Shown here in pieces: positions 22,231 to 33,971 of a DNA stretch of 64,000 nt. Origin of the DNA: Jaapia argillacea MUCL 33604 (Eukaryota; Basidiomycota; Agaricomycetes; Jaapiales; Jaapiaceae); NCBI GenBank assembly GCA_000697665.1, contig KL197716.1:1142159-1206158 (forward strand), in the 5' to 3' direction. Under the pieces are notes generated by a model. That model had not been told where the DNA came from, made no database searches, and saw only the letters and a program-made list of their open reading frames with translations. Position numbers and translations under genes: made by a program. The number at the start of each line of letters is the position of its first letter. The first letter of the stretch is position 1.

Positions 22231-23127
22231 TTACCACTTGGCATATGGCAAGAATTTTCCACTGGGAGCGGGAATTCAGTGTCGGGCGACGGAAATATAT
22301 CGGCAACATACTCAAAGGTCAAGACGACACGGTCTCCTTTGGGATCAGGCTTCTTCCCGACAAGAATCTTGCAGTCAATCATAGACATGATGCCATCTCC
22401 AAACTAAGTTGAAGGCGTGGTCAGTGATGACTTCAAAAGATATATCTCCTGGCTTACCTTCTCATGAATCAAAGCCTTTTCAATAGTAAAAACGGTTAAG
22501 AATAGAATTTCAGCTTGGCTTCAGAAATTTACTCACCTTGATCGGTTGTCCGTACACAAGGACACCCTATAAACAGATATAGAGCACGTGAGCCAAAAGA
22601 CACAGAGCGACGAACCTCGAATAAACGGTAGAGAACGGGATCTCTGGGAGGAACTTCGCAAACAGCAGCCCGACTGGGCCACCAGTGAGACCCAACTTCA
22701 GCCTTCAGGTTTGCAGCTGGCAAATCCAGGATCTCGGCTAGTTTCTCCAGTTGTTCAGGGTCTAATTTTGCCTGTGAACATATCGACCGGTCATGAGGTG
22801 AGGTGAGGCTGGTGAGAAAGGGGAGATAAGGAGCCCGACGAACCTGACCATAGAACATGGACGCTACCCACATCTCATCGGCGCCGACGGCTTTGCCGAT
22901 TTGGTCGAAAGTCAGACCTAGGGCAAAGCACTGTGCTCAACGACATTACAGCCAAACTGCAAGTTACGAAAACACACCCTTGTTGGCCTTCGCCTCGAAG
23001 AGTGCGGTACAGATAGGGGGGAGGTCGGCATAAGGAGACGTGCTGGAGGCAACCTTCTACAGATTTGAGACTGTGTCAGCTGGAAGCCACACCATTCCAG
23101 GAAGGCACATACGAAAGCTTGAGCCAT
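22231..23127 (-). CDS. CYN1: Cyanate hydratase (cyanase)
   Basis: Converts cyanate and bicarbonate to ammonia and CO2 (via carbamate), detoxifying cyanate and releasing nitrogen. Start ATG 23127; the first exon is only 15 nt (MAQAF). Seven exons give 164 residues, the usual size. The N-terminal helical domain reads LTFDQIGKAVGADEMWVASM and LDPEQLEKLAEILDLP; the catalytic domain has VPPRDPVLYRLFEGVLVYGQ, carrying the family's Arg and Glu, and FGDGIMSMIDCKI, carrying the catalytic Ser; the C-terminus is the diagnostic GKFLPYAKW followed by TAA (22231-22233). The last intron must use the CTCCCAG acceptor to give this ending; the next AG downstream would read past it. All three catalytic residues are present, so the enzyme should be active as a decamer in the cytosol. 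Confidence 0.95.
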
Positions 23128-26100
23128 TGTAGATAGTGTAGGACAAAATTGGGGTGTTGGGTAGATATTAATGGGCTGCAAGCGGGATCCTTTATACTCA
23201 GAGCGCCCGAGGAAACCTTGTTTGCATGTCACGTGGAGGGAGCTAATCGCTCTTGGGAAAAGGAACCAAATAAACCGAGTAGAATTGAGGGGCGAAGTCA
23301 AAGATAAGACAACCTGACATCGTGAGGGCGTTCGCGGGGTGATATCGAGCGAATGGGCGGTGGACGGGGCGTCAAATGTTGCCAGTAGTTACAGAACCAC
23401 TAGAGATAAGGTGGAGCTCAGCTGATCCTGTGCGACATGGACCGTGTTAGTACACAGAGCATTGGTCGTCTTCCAATCCAGTGTACGAGAGACACCGTAA
23501 CAAGCTACCACGCTGGGAGGTTTTGGATGCCCGGGGGGGCAGGTCTTACGGGCGATAATCGCGAGATGCAGGTAACACGGATTCCAGAAATATGCGGAGG
23601 CCGAGTTTGTACAGTAACGGAGCCAGATGCAACGGCATGCTTGGGGATCGTCTCATGAACACTCGGCAAGAAATTTGGGACAGCGATTGGTGAAGGCCAG
23701 TATCTGCGAAGGGAAAAAAGGGCATCCCATAGGGTGCTCCAAGCAAGTTCTTGGTCGTAGAAGGACCAGAAAACGTTAAGTGACGGCGTGGGAGGTGCTG
23801 TCGGAGTATTCGACGTGGAAGGTCAACTGGTCAAGTTGAATGAAGGGTCTGAAATTGACGACACCTCAACCCCTGGAACTCCGCACCACGAGAGAAAGCT
23901 CGACGCTGATGACAGCAACTTGAAAGTAGAGAAGCGAGCGCAATGTCTCCCAAAGTCGACGACGACAGGGACGACGACTACGGAGAAATATTTGAGAGGA
24001 AAAAGCGCAGCTGCCATGTGACGGCGTCATCTGGATGTGACCCGACGCGAACCCAGTCCCAGCCACTTCCTCGAAGTTGGACACGACGACGGGCCGTAGG
24101 TCATCCACCATTCATTTTGCTCTGGGTTCAACAAAGTTCGTAGGTTGTTCTTCTCCAACACTCACATATACTCAATGACCCTGCACATTTCTCTTCTCCG
24201 GCTCTCTCGCCATACACTCATTCGGCCCATCGGGTTCGTATTTTGCCTCTTCCGCAACTCCACGCAAGAACTTCGAGGGGCCAACATCTCTCGGAAGTCA
24301 GTCCAGTCAGCTTGGACGACCAGGGATACCTGAGTATGCCTGCCGTCTCGCCTATTTGCGTCAACTGCCGATACGACCCCCCGCCATTGTGGTGTGGTTC
24401 TTGGATCCTTTCCTTCCCGCCCATGGGTAGAAGCCCCCTTGGTCTCAAGCTGACTGTGAGGAGGTTTAGGTTCCCGACTTGCCCCGGTTGCACCCCATCT
24501 CACCTCGGGAGGGGGGGGAAGAATTATCCCTGAGACATCCGCTGACTCCCCTGCCATGAGCCTGTCTCTGTTCCAATGGTAGCCGCTTTCACACCTTTGC
24601 ATCTTTGTAAGTTAACACCACCTAAAGTTCTTCGACAGCGTGCGTAGATCCGCCCGGAGGTCCAGGACTTCCAGGAAGCGTGATCTTCTTGCTGATCATC
24701 CTTCTCTGAATGACTATCCCGTAAGCAACAATCATCGTGGCTTTACTGATGCCAGTTCGCATCCGGCTTATGGCCGGTGAGTTTTCGTCGCCGTTCTTAC
24801 TATCCCTCGTCGTTACTGACGCAAACCCCAGATGATCCACATCTCACTGGTCGAGTGGCCAACATCTCCAGGTCGAGTTTCAAGGTTCTATCAACTCTCT
24901 GCACCCGAGCCGACTGGAGAGAACCAGGGAAAGACCGAGCCCAGTCATTACTTATCATTGGCAATCATACAACTGCCAGCTGCATTCACATCATATTGCG
25001 AGATATGGTTCACCGCACTACCTCTTATTGTTGGAATCTACAAATTCATAAGCTTCGACGGGTTTCCATTCGCTGCGCCCAGGTATATGGCAAGATCGCC
25101 ATGACCACCAATTATGCCGGCTACTACTTATGCTCTGTTCCAGCACAATAGGACCAACAAGGTTCATACCTTCCTCTCCATTGTTTCAGTTTCACCCCCT
25201 CACCGCCGACCACCGGGCATAGGAATATCTTCCAAACCTTCCAAAGTATCCGAGCACGTTGCAAGGACGCGTTCGAAGACCCTAAGCCATCCTTTCATCA
25301 AATTGATCTCCGCGCAACTGGAGACGTTCTTGTGGCAGTTCGCAGTGAATCTAGTGATCCCAACGTATCCTGACCACGATCCCCCTCCACGTCGTCAATG
25401 TTCACAAATTACGTGTCAATTTGCCTCGATGGCCAGACCACAGCCTTGGTTGCTCGGGCAAAGAAGTTTGGCGTCCGACCGATTCAAGTACCTACTGGTA
25501 TCACGTCACGGATCCTACCAACGGAGCGCCCGTATCCTCCAATGGCTCCTTCAATGGTTCTCAACACGATCTCAGGTCCAGAATCACCTCCACCGGAATC
25601 ACCCCGTGCCTTACCTGAGGAGGTGTCGCGCGATGTCTTGGATCGCTCTGTTCTGGCTTATCTGCCTCACGGAAACCACGTTCTGTTGACAAAATGATGG
25701 AAATCGGCGCAGCTGATGCCGTACTTTGGACTAGCGTGCCTTGGTATCTCCGTGCGCAATCCGGTTCTCAAAGTTAATCTCAGTAGAAGCCATGCAGTCG
25801 TCCTCGTACTCTGTCTGATCGCTCGGTTTCTGCGTATCGAACGGCACTCAACGCGTGTCCGGAATCCCGTGGATTAGCAAAATGTCGGAAACTGACTCGT
25901 ACACTCACAAGTGGCGCTGATACCATGAATACCGACCACGCTTAAATACTTGCCACACTCACGGCTCCCTGGACCAATCACTCCCCCATTTATTATCATA
26001 CTTCGTGACATGTCGAAACCAATGGTAGCCGTGGCACCTCGTCAACGAGGCCTTAAGGACATCGTAAGTGGCCCGCAGACTATTACGACGTTCCTCATTG

Positions 26101-27273
26101 ACGTTTCAACGTCGACAAGGTTTTGGTATGACTTTCACCAACTCAAGTACGTACCCATGGGTTCCGACTTTGACAACATCCCCACAGTATCAACAAGTCG
26201 AAGTTCGCCTTCAAGCAAACATGTGGGTTGTTGGCATCATCGTCGGAGCATTGGAAGGTTTGAGAAAGGTCAGTGTACAGTGCTTCGCAGTACCGCGCTG
26301 CTGTTGAAGAATCTTCAGTTCGCTGGCATGGTATACGAGGTCAGTCAGAAGGCAGTGACACTCACCGGATCTTACTCCCCTCGCTATAGGTTGAATACAA
26401 GACAAACCATGGCTTTGCGCGCGACCACTTTCCAGTACATGACGTTCGCCCATGCCCACCAGGTTAATAATGACGTTCCACGAATTCGGATCTTCCTTGC
26501 CCACCATTTTGGCGTTGTACGATAGCGCTGTATTTCCAAACACCGAGTCAGTAAGACTCCGATTTGTATAACCAGTTGTACGAGTAGCATCCCTCGCGTT
26601 CGAATTTCAATGATTGCAGAACTCTACCAGTCAATGTTTGAACTGCCTTGACCATGTCATGGGGTAAAATGATATCGGACGATGCAAGAACGAAGTCGAT
26701 CGGGCCTAATCTCTTCGTCTCATCCTGCAGGCAAAAGAGGCCCACCAACATGGAAAGGATCATTCAGTTGGCTCCTGGACCGGGAAATTACCGGCTGACA
26801 ACCCCGATAAACTTCAGGAAAAGGTGTCCCTGTGACATAAGTTGTTGGGTATCGAGCGCTCGGGCTAATGAAATTCAGTTTGGCAGGGATCCGCAACGGT
26901 GGCGCTGCGCCCATGACCACCCTCTACCATAAGTCGGAGGTACTCACGAACCCCAAGGCTTCTCACCAGGACACGTTGCCTTCGATTGCAACCGAGAAAC
27001 GAGGATTTCGGCGAAGGCAGTCACACGCACTTGGGACATTGGCTACGACACAATTCCTCCACTGAATAAACTGGCACCGAGCAACGAGGATTACGGCCAA
27101 GGGCGAGTATTCGTTCGATGGAATACAATGTGGATGATGCAGAGATCAGCAAGGCGTATAGGGTGATTAAGAGCAAACAACGATCAAGGGTCCTATACAA
27201 ATGGACCTGATGACCCAAACAGTTGATCATGGATCCAAACCGCCGAAAGAGAATCGACACTAACTGGTGTGTA
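23128..27273. other. 4.1 kb without a recognisable gene; fragments only
   Basis: No family could be recognised on either strand. Patches with protein-like composition on the plus strand are 25221-25364 (FQTFQSIRARCKDAFEDPKP, then IDLRATGDVLVAVRSE, ending at a GTATCC donor) and 25398-25697, which opens with ATG and has SPRALPEEVSRDVLDRSVLA before its stop. Around 26011-26150 a short ATG frame contains RFWYDFHQLK before a GTACGT donor. These could be exons of one or two fast-evolving genes or remnants. No transposase, reverse transcriptase, long terminal repeat or tandem array was seen. Confidence 0.4.
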
Positions 27274-29088
27274 CTATGATTCCTCCCCCCTTTCCCCCTC
27301 CAAAGTCAGCCGGTCCCTCAACCACTTGGGCTTCATTTCCTCCCTCTGCTTCTCCAGCTCCTCCAACTTCGTCTTGAACGCTTTTGTAAGATCGTCAACA
27401 GGCATCTTGTTGATACGGATAGGGCCCAGTGTCCTACCACTTGCATCTTTTGATGCTTCGTCTTGTTGTTGGGTTCCAGGCGTCGAACGTCCGAAACCGA
27501 TGCTGATGACTTTTGAGTCGGAGATGTTTGGCCGGGAAAGATTCTGTGATGTCCAATTAGTGTAATGGAGTGAACGAACAGAGATGAGCGGTCAAAGTAG
27601 AGCCGAAGGTTTCCGATAAACTTACGGCCAACATATCCTTTGTTACCACATACTCCACCCCTAACGCCATCCATTTCCGATTCGTTAACATCTCCTCACC
27701 AGTAGCCGGCCTGACTCTCAAATCATCCATATCCACTTGTCCATTCCCCAACCCATCAAAAGCATTCGACCGGTACGCCATCTGATCCATCCAACCATTA
27801 ACTTCATCCACCAGATGACGTTGGTTCAAAGGTGCGAGCAACAATTCGACGCGTCCGAAATGATGAGAGTCCGTGTTTAATTCCGTCCAGCCTTTTGTAT
27901 CGCCGTTGACCAGTGAGTTCATATGTCCGATGAAGGAAGGGAGGTTTATGCCCATAGCTTGAACTTGCTCCATAGGGTCTTGGAGGACTACCCGGCCCTT
28001 TGTGCGGTATGGCTCTTAGATATGATTGAGCGGAAAAGGGAAAGGGGGATAATACCTCTCCGTCTGAGGCGTCAAGTATCACTGTCGCGGTCCACTCGCG
28101 ACCCAAGAATTTTGACCTGTACTTCGCAATGTAAATGGGAACCAACACTGGATATCCAGCTAGCTATGCCATCCACAACGGTCCATCAATTCCCAGCCGT
28201 CAAAACATCAGAGTGGACTGTAAACTGCACTCACCAAATTGATGTTGATCGAACTAGGCTCAAATCTGAAGTTATGTGTAACGATGGCTTCGCTATACGC
28301 CAAGTCCCGTACTTTGTCGACGAGGTCTAGAGGCGAAAACGTATAGGGAAGACATGATATATTCATGCCGTGTTGGACTGCCATGTCTGGTGTCCAATCA
28401 GTTGGTAGGTCATTTTTCCGGAGGGCTGGGAACGGGAAGCGGGTGAGGGGGTCGAAGGAGAAACCTGAGGTGAGATATGAGAATGGTTAGTGGAGTGGCG
28501 TGTCAGAAAGGTGCTTCCTGGCAGACCTGGCATGTATCTGAGGGCAGGCCACCAAGTCAGATATCTTCGCATGAAAACCCATTGGAGAATTGAGTACCTA
28601 CGAATTGGTCAAATGGACTGTCGCCAGACGCTTTGATACAGATTGGCAAAGTTCGGGGAGGAAATAGACAAGACTCACTGTCTTCACTTCCTCCGATGAG
28701 TCCGACGTCAGGTGTATCTTTGCCTCGACTTCAGCATCTATATGCCATGTTGGCAAGTACAATGCTTGAATCCGCTCAGGCAACATTGGCGTGTGCCCGA
28801 AGAAAGGGAGGTTTTGAGCCATAAATGATTGAAACCAATTTCCGGGAGATAATGTTGTCATTGCACCATATTGTGCCATCTCGAGGATCGCCTCTTCCTT
28901 GGATAGAGCGAAAGGGTAGGCTTGATGATAGCAAAGGGCAAAGTCAAACTATGGCGGATGAATTGAATGTGAAGATGAGAACCTCGAACTTTTCGATGGT
29001 ATTTGGGGGTCGTAGCAGCATTTGAGAGATATAAGCAATGCTTTGGCTTTGGATTTACGAGCCCAGGACGTATTCGAGGAAGCAACAT
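27274..29088 (-). CDS. Conserved fungal protein, likely mitochondrial
   Basis: I recognise the architecture as a conserved, unnamed fungal protein but not its function. Start ATG 29088: the first 40 residues are rich in Arg/Lys with almost no acidic residues (MLLPRIRPGLVNPKPKH), like a mitochondrial presequence. Then YPFALSKEEAILEMAQYGA, NWFQSFMAQNLPFFGHTPML, LYLPTWHIDAEVEAKI, YMPGFSFDPLTRFPFPALR, NISCLPYTFSPLDLVDKV, AGYPVLVPIYIAKYRSKFLG, VVLQDPMEQVQAMGINLPSF. The last exon has KVISIGFGRSTPGT and ends in a charged helix (FKTKLEELEKQREEMKPKWL), probably a short coiled coil. Stop 27274-27276. Introns are short GT-AG. It is divergent to the ER DnaJ gene with 169 bp between the two ATGs. Confidence 0.75.
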
Positions 29089-29257
29089 TGCAGCAACCTC
29101 AGACGTTGCGGAGAGATTTGGACAAGTTCTCTCAACGAGTCGTGTGAAATTGCATAAGTCCGAAATTGTCAAACGCGACTGACGTGTCGAATCTTCAAGC
29201 TGCCCTCATGCAATTCCACATCTAATTCCTAGACTTATCCTCCTTTCTTTCCCTCCA
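29089..29257. promoter_or_regulatory. Shared divergent promoter
   Basis: Only 169 bp separate the start codons of the minus-strand mitochondrial-like gene (29088) and the plus-strand DnaJ gene (29258), so both promoters must lie here. A pyrimidine tract (TCCTCCTTTCTTTCCCTCC) directly precedes the DnaJ ATG. No TATA box was evident. Confidence 0.6.
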
Positions 29258-30935
29258 ATGTCTATCCTGAGCTCACGGCTAATCTTCCTCATTCTCCTCC
29301 TATGTGCTGCCCTGGTCTGCGCAGCAGATCTCTACAAGACTCTAGAGAGTCAGTCAACCTCGTGAACGTGTATCTCCAGAGTTCTAATAAATGGGCTATC
29401 ACACCAGTCGACAGGTCTGCTTCAGAACAAGACATCAAGAAGGCTTACAAGCGCCTGAGTCGCAAGTATCACCCCGACAAGAACAAAGATCCAGGCGCAG
29501 AGGACAGGTTCGTCGAAGTTGCATACGGTGTGTGAAATCACTTTACTCTACGTGTACTTGTAAGCTGACCCCCCGTACCTAGCCTATGAAGTCCTCTCTG
29601 ACTCGACTGTGAGACCTACTCACTATTTGTGTCTTTGAATTTGTTCTAACTGTGCCCCAGAAACGTCAAATATATGATCGACATGGAGAGGTACCCTGAG
29701 CCGTTATCTGAAGCTAAACATTTTTATCTGAGACTATCTTCGCAGGAAGGCTTGAAAGCACATGAGGGCGGCCAGCAACCACACGCCAATCCTTTCGACA
29801 TTTTTTCCAGTTTCTTCGGAGGCAGTCGTAAGTCCCATACTCTTCAACCATATCCCCTCACCCTCAACCGCCCCCTTATCCCCTCATCAGAACAACAACA
29901 ACAAGTCCGCCGAGGTCCCACATCAGTGACAGAGTTCGAAGTCTCCCTAGCCGATATGTATGAACCCTCCTTTCCTTATCCACCCTCCTTTCTCACATGC
30001 ATTCATCTGCAGGTACAAGGGCGCCAGCATCGACGTAAGTCCCATCCATCTCCCCATTTCCACCACACTCACCATCCACAGTTCATGATCCAAAAACGTA
30101 TCCTCTGCGATCACTGCCGCGGCACAGGTGCAGCATCCTCCTCCGACATTCACACTTGCTCCGGCTGCGGCGGCTCCGGGATCAAACTAGTCAAACAACA
30201 AATCTTCCCAGGAATGTTCGCCCAGTCCCAAATGCAATGTAATGAATGTGGTGGACGCGGTAAGATAATCGCGAAACCTTGTCCTCATTGTTCGGGGAAT
30301 AAAGTGATGGATCATACCGCCCATTATACGTTGGAGATTGGGAAGGGTATGCCAGAAGGGAAAGAGGTTGTGTTTGAAGGAGAGGGGGATGAGAGCCCGG
30401 ATTGGGAGGCTGGTGATGTTGTGCTTAGAGTCAGGAGTAAGAAAGAACAGGGTGGCTGGAGGAGGAAGGAGAGTAGTTTATATTGGAAGGAGACCATTGG
30501 TGTTCATGAGGTGAGTTTGCCGTGTCTCATCTCCTGTCCTTGTTACTGAACCGTCGTATCTTTCAAGGCCCTGTTAGGATTCGAACGCAATCTCACACAT
30601 CTAGACGGTCACATTGTAGAGCTGAAACGGAAAGGAGTTACACAACCAGGTCAGAACTCTTGTTGAGTTTCCTTGCCATACCTGAAGTCTGACCACGGCG
30701 TTAGGGTTCGTGCAATTCATCCCGGAGGAAGGCATGCCGTTCTATGATCAACCTGCATACCACGGAGACCTCTATATCGAGTACAACGTCGTTTTACCCA
30801 CGGAACTAACGTCAGATACCCGTAAAAGTGAGTTTCGCTTCCTTTCCATAGATAATCCCTAGTTTCTTACTCCTCTCAGAGTTATCGCAAGCGTTCTTTG
30901 GTCGCGACCATCCACCAGGGAAGGATGAATTATGA
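29258..30935 (+). CDS. ER-lumenal DnaJ co-chaperone (Scj1/DNAJB11-like)
   Basis: Type I J-protein that works with the ER Hsp70 (BiP/Kar2) in folding and degradation of secretory proteins. Start ATG 29258 opens a signal peptide ([20 protein letters not shown]). J domain: [40 protein letters not shown] with the HPD triad, [21 protein letters not shown] Gly/Phe/Gln linker ([18 protein letters not shown]) follows, then four zinc-centre repeats [32 protein letters not shown], and the C-terminal substrate-binding region ending in [13 protein letters not shown] and TGA. The terminal KDEL is an ER retrieval signal. About nine introns. The architecture and both targeting signals agree, so confidence is high. 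Confidence 0.95.
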
Positions 30936-31196
30936 TTCGTTGTCACTCATAGAGCTGCCTACCCTCATATCATTATTTGCATTACACTGCACTTCCATCT
31001 GAATCAACATCCTCGACCAAGCCTTGTCAAAAGCTTCGATGAGATTGTCCGCACTTGGGATTTCCAAGAACAGATTAACTACAGTGATACACACACAAGG
31101 GTTACTGCTAGTGTTCAGATTGAAGGAATGAGATGAAAATGAGGGAAATGCTGAAAGACCAAGCTGCGAGATGAGATACTAGATCTACAGTAGACT

Positions 31197-33516
31197 TCAC
31201 AAGAAGAACCATATCGCAATACATGAGAGCGCGATGGAGAGTAAAGGTGGGACGTCCATCATGATACCAGCACTCGTCCAACCAGGTGGGACACCCAGAG
31301 TAACTGAGGGAATGGATGCCGTCGAGATCGATGTGAACACATCACCTTGTGGATCGGTTAGAATCAAAGTAGCTCGCGTTGGCGATGGGGAGACGGTCGG
31401 AATGCCAGTGGCATTCGCCGTTCGTTCGAGTAGAGGAGAGTAGGTGCTCAAGGCCAGGTCGGATGACACGATTTCGCCAAGAGATGCTGGGATTGAAGTG
31501 TTGAATGCATATGGAGGGGTGGTGTAAGTAGGTGTTGCGAGGACGAAGTTGGGTAGTGCCGTGGCTATCGTCGCTGATGCTGAGGAGAGGAAAGAGGAGA
31601 TGAACGCCGGAGTTTCGGGGAGTGCAGAGGCGTTGTTGAGGGGGTATAGGCCAATCATCGGTGGCTCTTTTGTGTTGATACCGTAGCTGGAACAATTGTT
31701 AAGAGACGTCTCTGCAGCGAGAGGGAGGTACTGACCTGAAGACGGTGTAAACTGTTCGCAGAAATGGTGTGCCTAGTCGATCACGAGGTGAGTAACCTCG
31801 ACGAGGCGCTGGAGAACTTCCGCACCTAGTTGCCAGTCTATACCATCAGAGCTTGGGGCCGTTGCCCGAGGCCACGATAGACACATGTTTGGGTCTCCAG
31901 ACGTCGCACCAATCAAATAATCCGAGGGTTGGAGGGTGAAATTTTGTCCTCTGGACCAGACCAATAATTAACACCGACACCGACCCAACGAACGGAATCA
32001 CCTACCCGAACTGGAATGTCATTATCTCAGAAGTGGCGCAGGGCAGCGCCCATTGACCACCTGGTGAATAGGATATCAGCATGAATACTGTATGTAAATC
32101 CAAGAGACCTACTATAATCAACGAAACGACTCCCGGTCATAGTAGCAAAGATCCGAGAGACCTGGACAGCGCTTCGATCAGGTGGGCGTAGTGACGACGT
32201 TCATTCATTACTTACATCTTGATAGGGTCCGTAGATACCAGACGTCCCTCTGTAACAATTCAATCATTGAACACCAAGGGGCGAGAGTGGTTAAAACACG
32301 TACACATCGAGCAGGGCAAGGGACATATTTGAAGCCGCAAATGGGTAAGTCGGCGATGGTAGAACCTCCGTGCCGTTAACCTAAAGGCAATCAGGAACGT
32401 CGGAGATACACTAAAAGGGAGTATACTAACATATATATCAGAAATTGGGATCACCCATTGGAGATAGCTTGATACGTTGCGCTCTGTTCCAAAGGGGGAG
32501 AAGGCCAGTACTTCGTTCCATACGATTCGACTTGTATTTGTGACGATCGATGAGTCCACCGCACCTGGTAGGATTCAACAAGCCAACTCGAAAGTAAGAC
32601 AAGGCGGTCGTACCGAGTGCAAGAGTGCCAGATGAATCTCTGGTCAAACTGAGGCCAAACAGCGGATAGGCAAGCATGCCGAGCTCCGCCAAACTGGTAA
32701 AGAAGGGCGTTGCTGCCGTGGGCGTCAATGCAAATGCTTCTATGATCGATACGGCAGCTTACCGCCGGGGACTGAGTCAAAGATAGTCGAGAGTCGTGGA
32801 AAACCAAGACCAAGGATCCCGCTTATTTCAGATCCAATCGTAACATTCGACGAGGTTACCATGCCTTGTACACACCACAAACATGCGTCAATTTTTCGTT
32901 CCAAGAACTCAAAAACAGAGCTGACTCACCAAAGGGTTGATTGGAGACACTCAGATTCGCAAATTGGATAGTCTCCCTCGCCACGAACCCAGACGCAGCT
33001 AGGGAATGATCCCAAGAATATATGACCTGCACAACGTGATGAAATGGTGTGAACTCACCAGTTCCATCGGCAAAGCCGACACTGAAGGGAGTGGAATTGG
33101 CGTTGACGGGGATAAAGGAAGGGCTTTGGTAAGAGAGGGGGTATTTGGGGATCGAATGGCAAGCGGTCGTCGTGCATGCCGACGACGTTATCCAAAGGTC
33201 TGCAGAGGCCGTATCAAGTGCAACGCGGAAACTTATGTCTCCAGCTTCGATGACGATGTAGTAAGACCTGTTGCCACCCATTCAGATCAAACTACCATTC
33301 TAATGAAGAAAGTACTGACTGTCGGTCATCCGACAATGCAACATTCAGAATCCCAGAACGACCAGCAGCCGTTGAGTTTGTATCGAGTAGAGACGCAGAA
33401 GGCAAAGCTACTGCATTGGTTTGGCGTCGAGTCCATCGAGGGGCGGGCGGGTTGCCAAGGCCGAAAACAAAGTCGACCAGCGCTAAGCAAACAACGAAGT
33501 AATAGGCGGAAAGCAT
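31197..33516 (-). CDS. Secreted/GPI-type aspartic peptidase (A1 family) with altered motifs
   Basis: Pepsin-fold protein entering the secretory pathway. Start ATG 33516: signal peptide MLSAYYFVVCLALVDFVFGL. After a 54-bp intron the N-lobe reads YYIVIEAGDISFRVALDTAS then ADLWITSSAC, with DTAS at the first catalytic site instead of the usual DTGS, and VGFADGTGASGF is the flap region. MVTSSNVTIGSEISGILGLG follows. The second site spans an intron (donor GTACGT at about 32309) and reads LLDVGTSGIYGPYQD, DVGTS in place of DTGTS. The C-terminus is Ser/Thr-rich and ends in a hydrophobic run (IALSCIAIWFFL), typical of a GPI-anchor signal. Stop 31197-31199. Both catalytic aspartates are kept. Many short introns. 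It is convergent with the DnaJ gene, 261 bp apart. Confidence 0.8.
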
Positions 33517-33971
33517 AACGCTATGCTTTCTGATCAACTGGAACACATTCGTGGTCGAGTAGCGCGCAGCAGCCTTTGGGGTCGACACTACTGATAAATA
33601 TATGGATGTAAGTATACCAAATCGTCGGTATGTTTCAGGATTCTTGAGATTTGGCTGGAACAAATAGATTCGGCAGTGCGGCAGTATACGCCCGTAACCT
33701 TGATGTCATTCTGATCCGTTCTCATGCAAATTCTGATTCGAGGCTGAAGGGTATCCGAGAGGAAACAACAGAACTACATGGGAAATAATACAATCCTGTG
33801 AAAAGAGTGAGAGGGAAAGCCCCGTACAGCCAAAGTGGCGAAGAGATGCAGAAGAAAAGAGAGCGTGAAAGAGAGGAGGATAATAAGCTATGAAAAGACA
33901 AACACGCTCGGAACGAAACAGGTGGGGAAACGCATAAATATAGTGTGGGAAACATCTTCGAACCAGACCGG
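33517..33971. other. Intergenic, no supported gene
   Basis: About 455 bp between two minus-strand genes: promoter of the aspartic peptidase and 3' end of the RasGAP gene. Minus-strand frames here are short and hydrophobic but lack any recognisable domain. Confidence 0.5.

Noticed and set aside
22115-22315. C-terminal extension of the cyanase through an alternative acceptor
   Set aside because: The acceptor giving GKFLPYAKW-stop fits the family exactly; the later acceptor gives an unrelated tail.
24162-24602. 146-codon minus-strand frame
   Set aside because: Arg/Pro/Gly-rich translation typical of the antisense of GC-rich DNA; no splice support or homologous motif.
26011-26300. Possible cytochrome-oxidase-subunit-VIIa-like gene (MSKPMVAVAPRQRGLKDI... 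RFWYDFHQLK)
   Set aside because: The FWYxFH-like stretch is suggestive, but exon phases do not join and the downstream exon is not recognisable; the evidence is too weak for a call.
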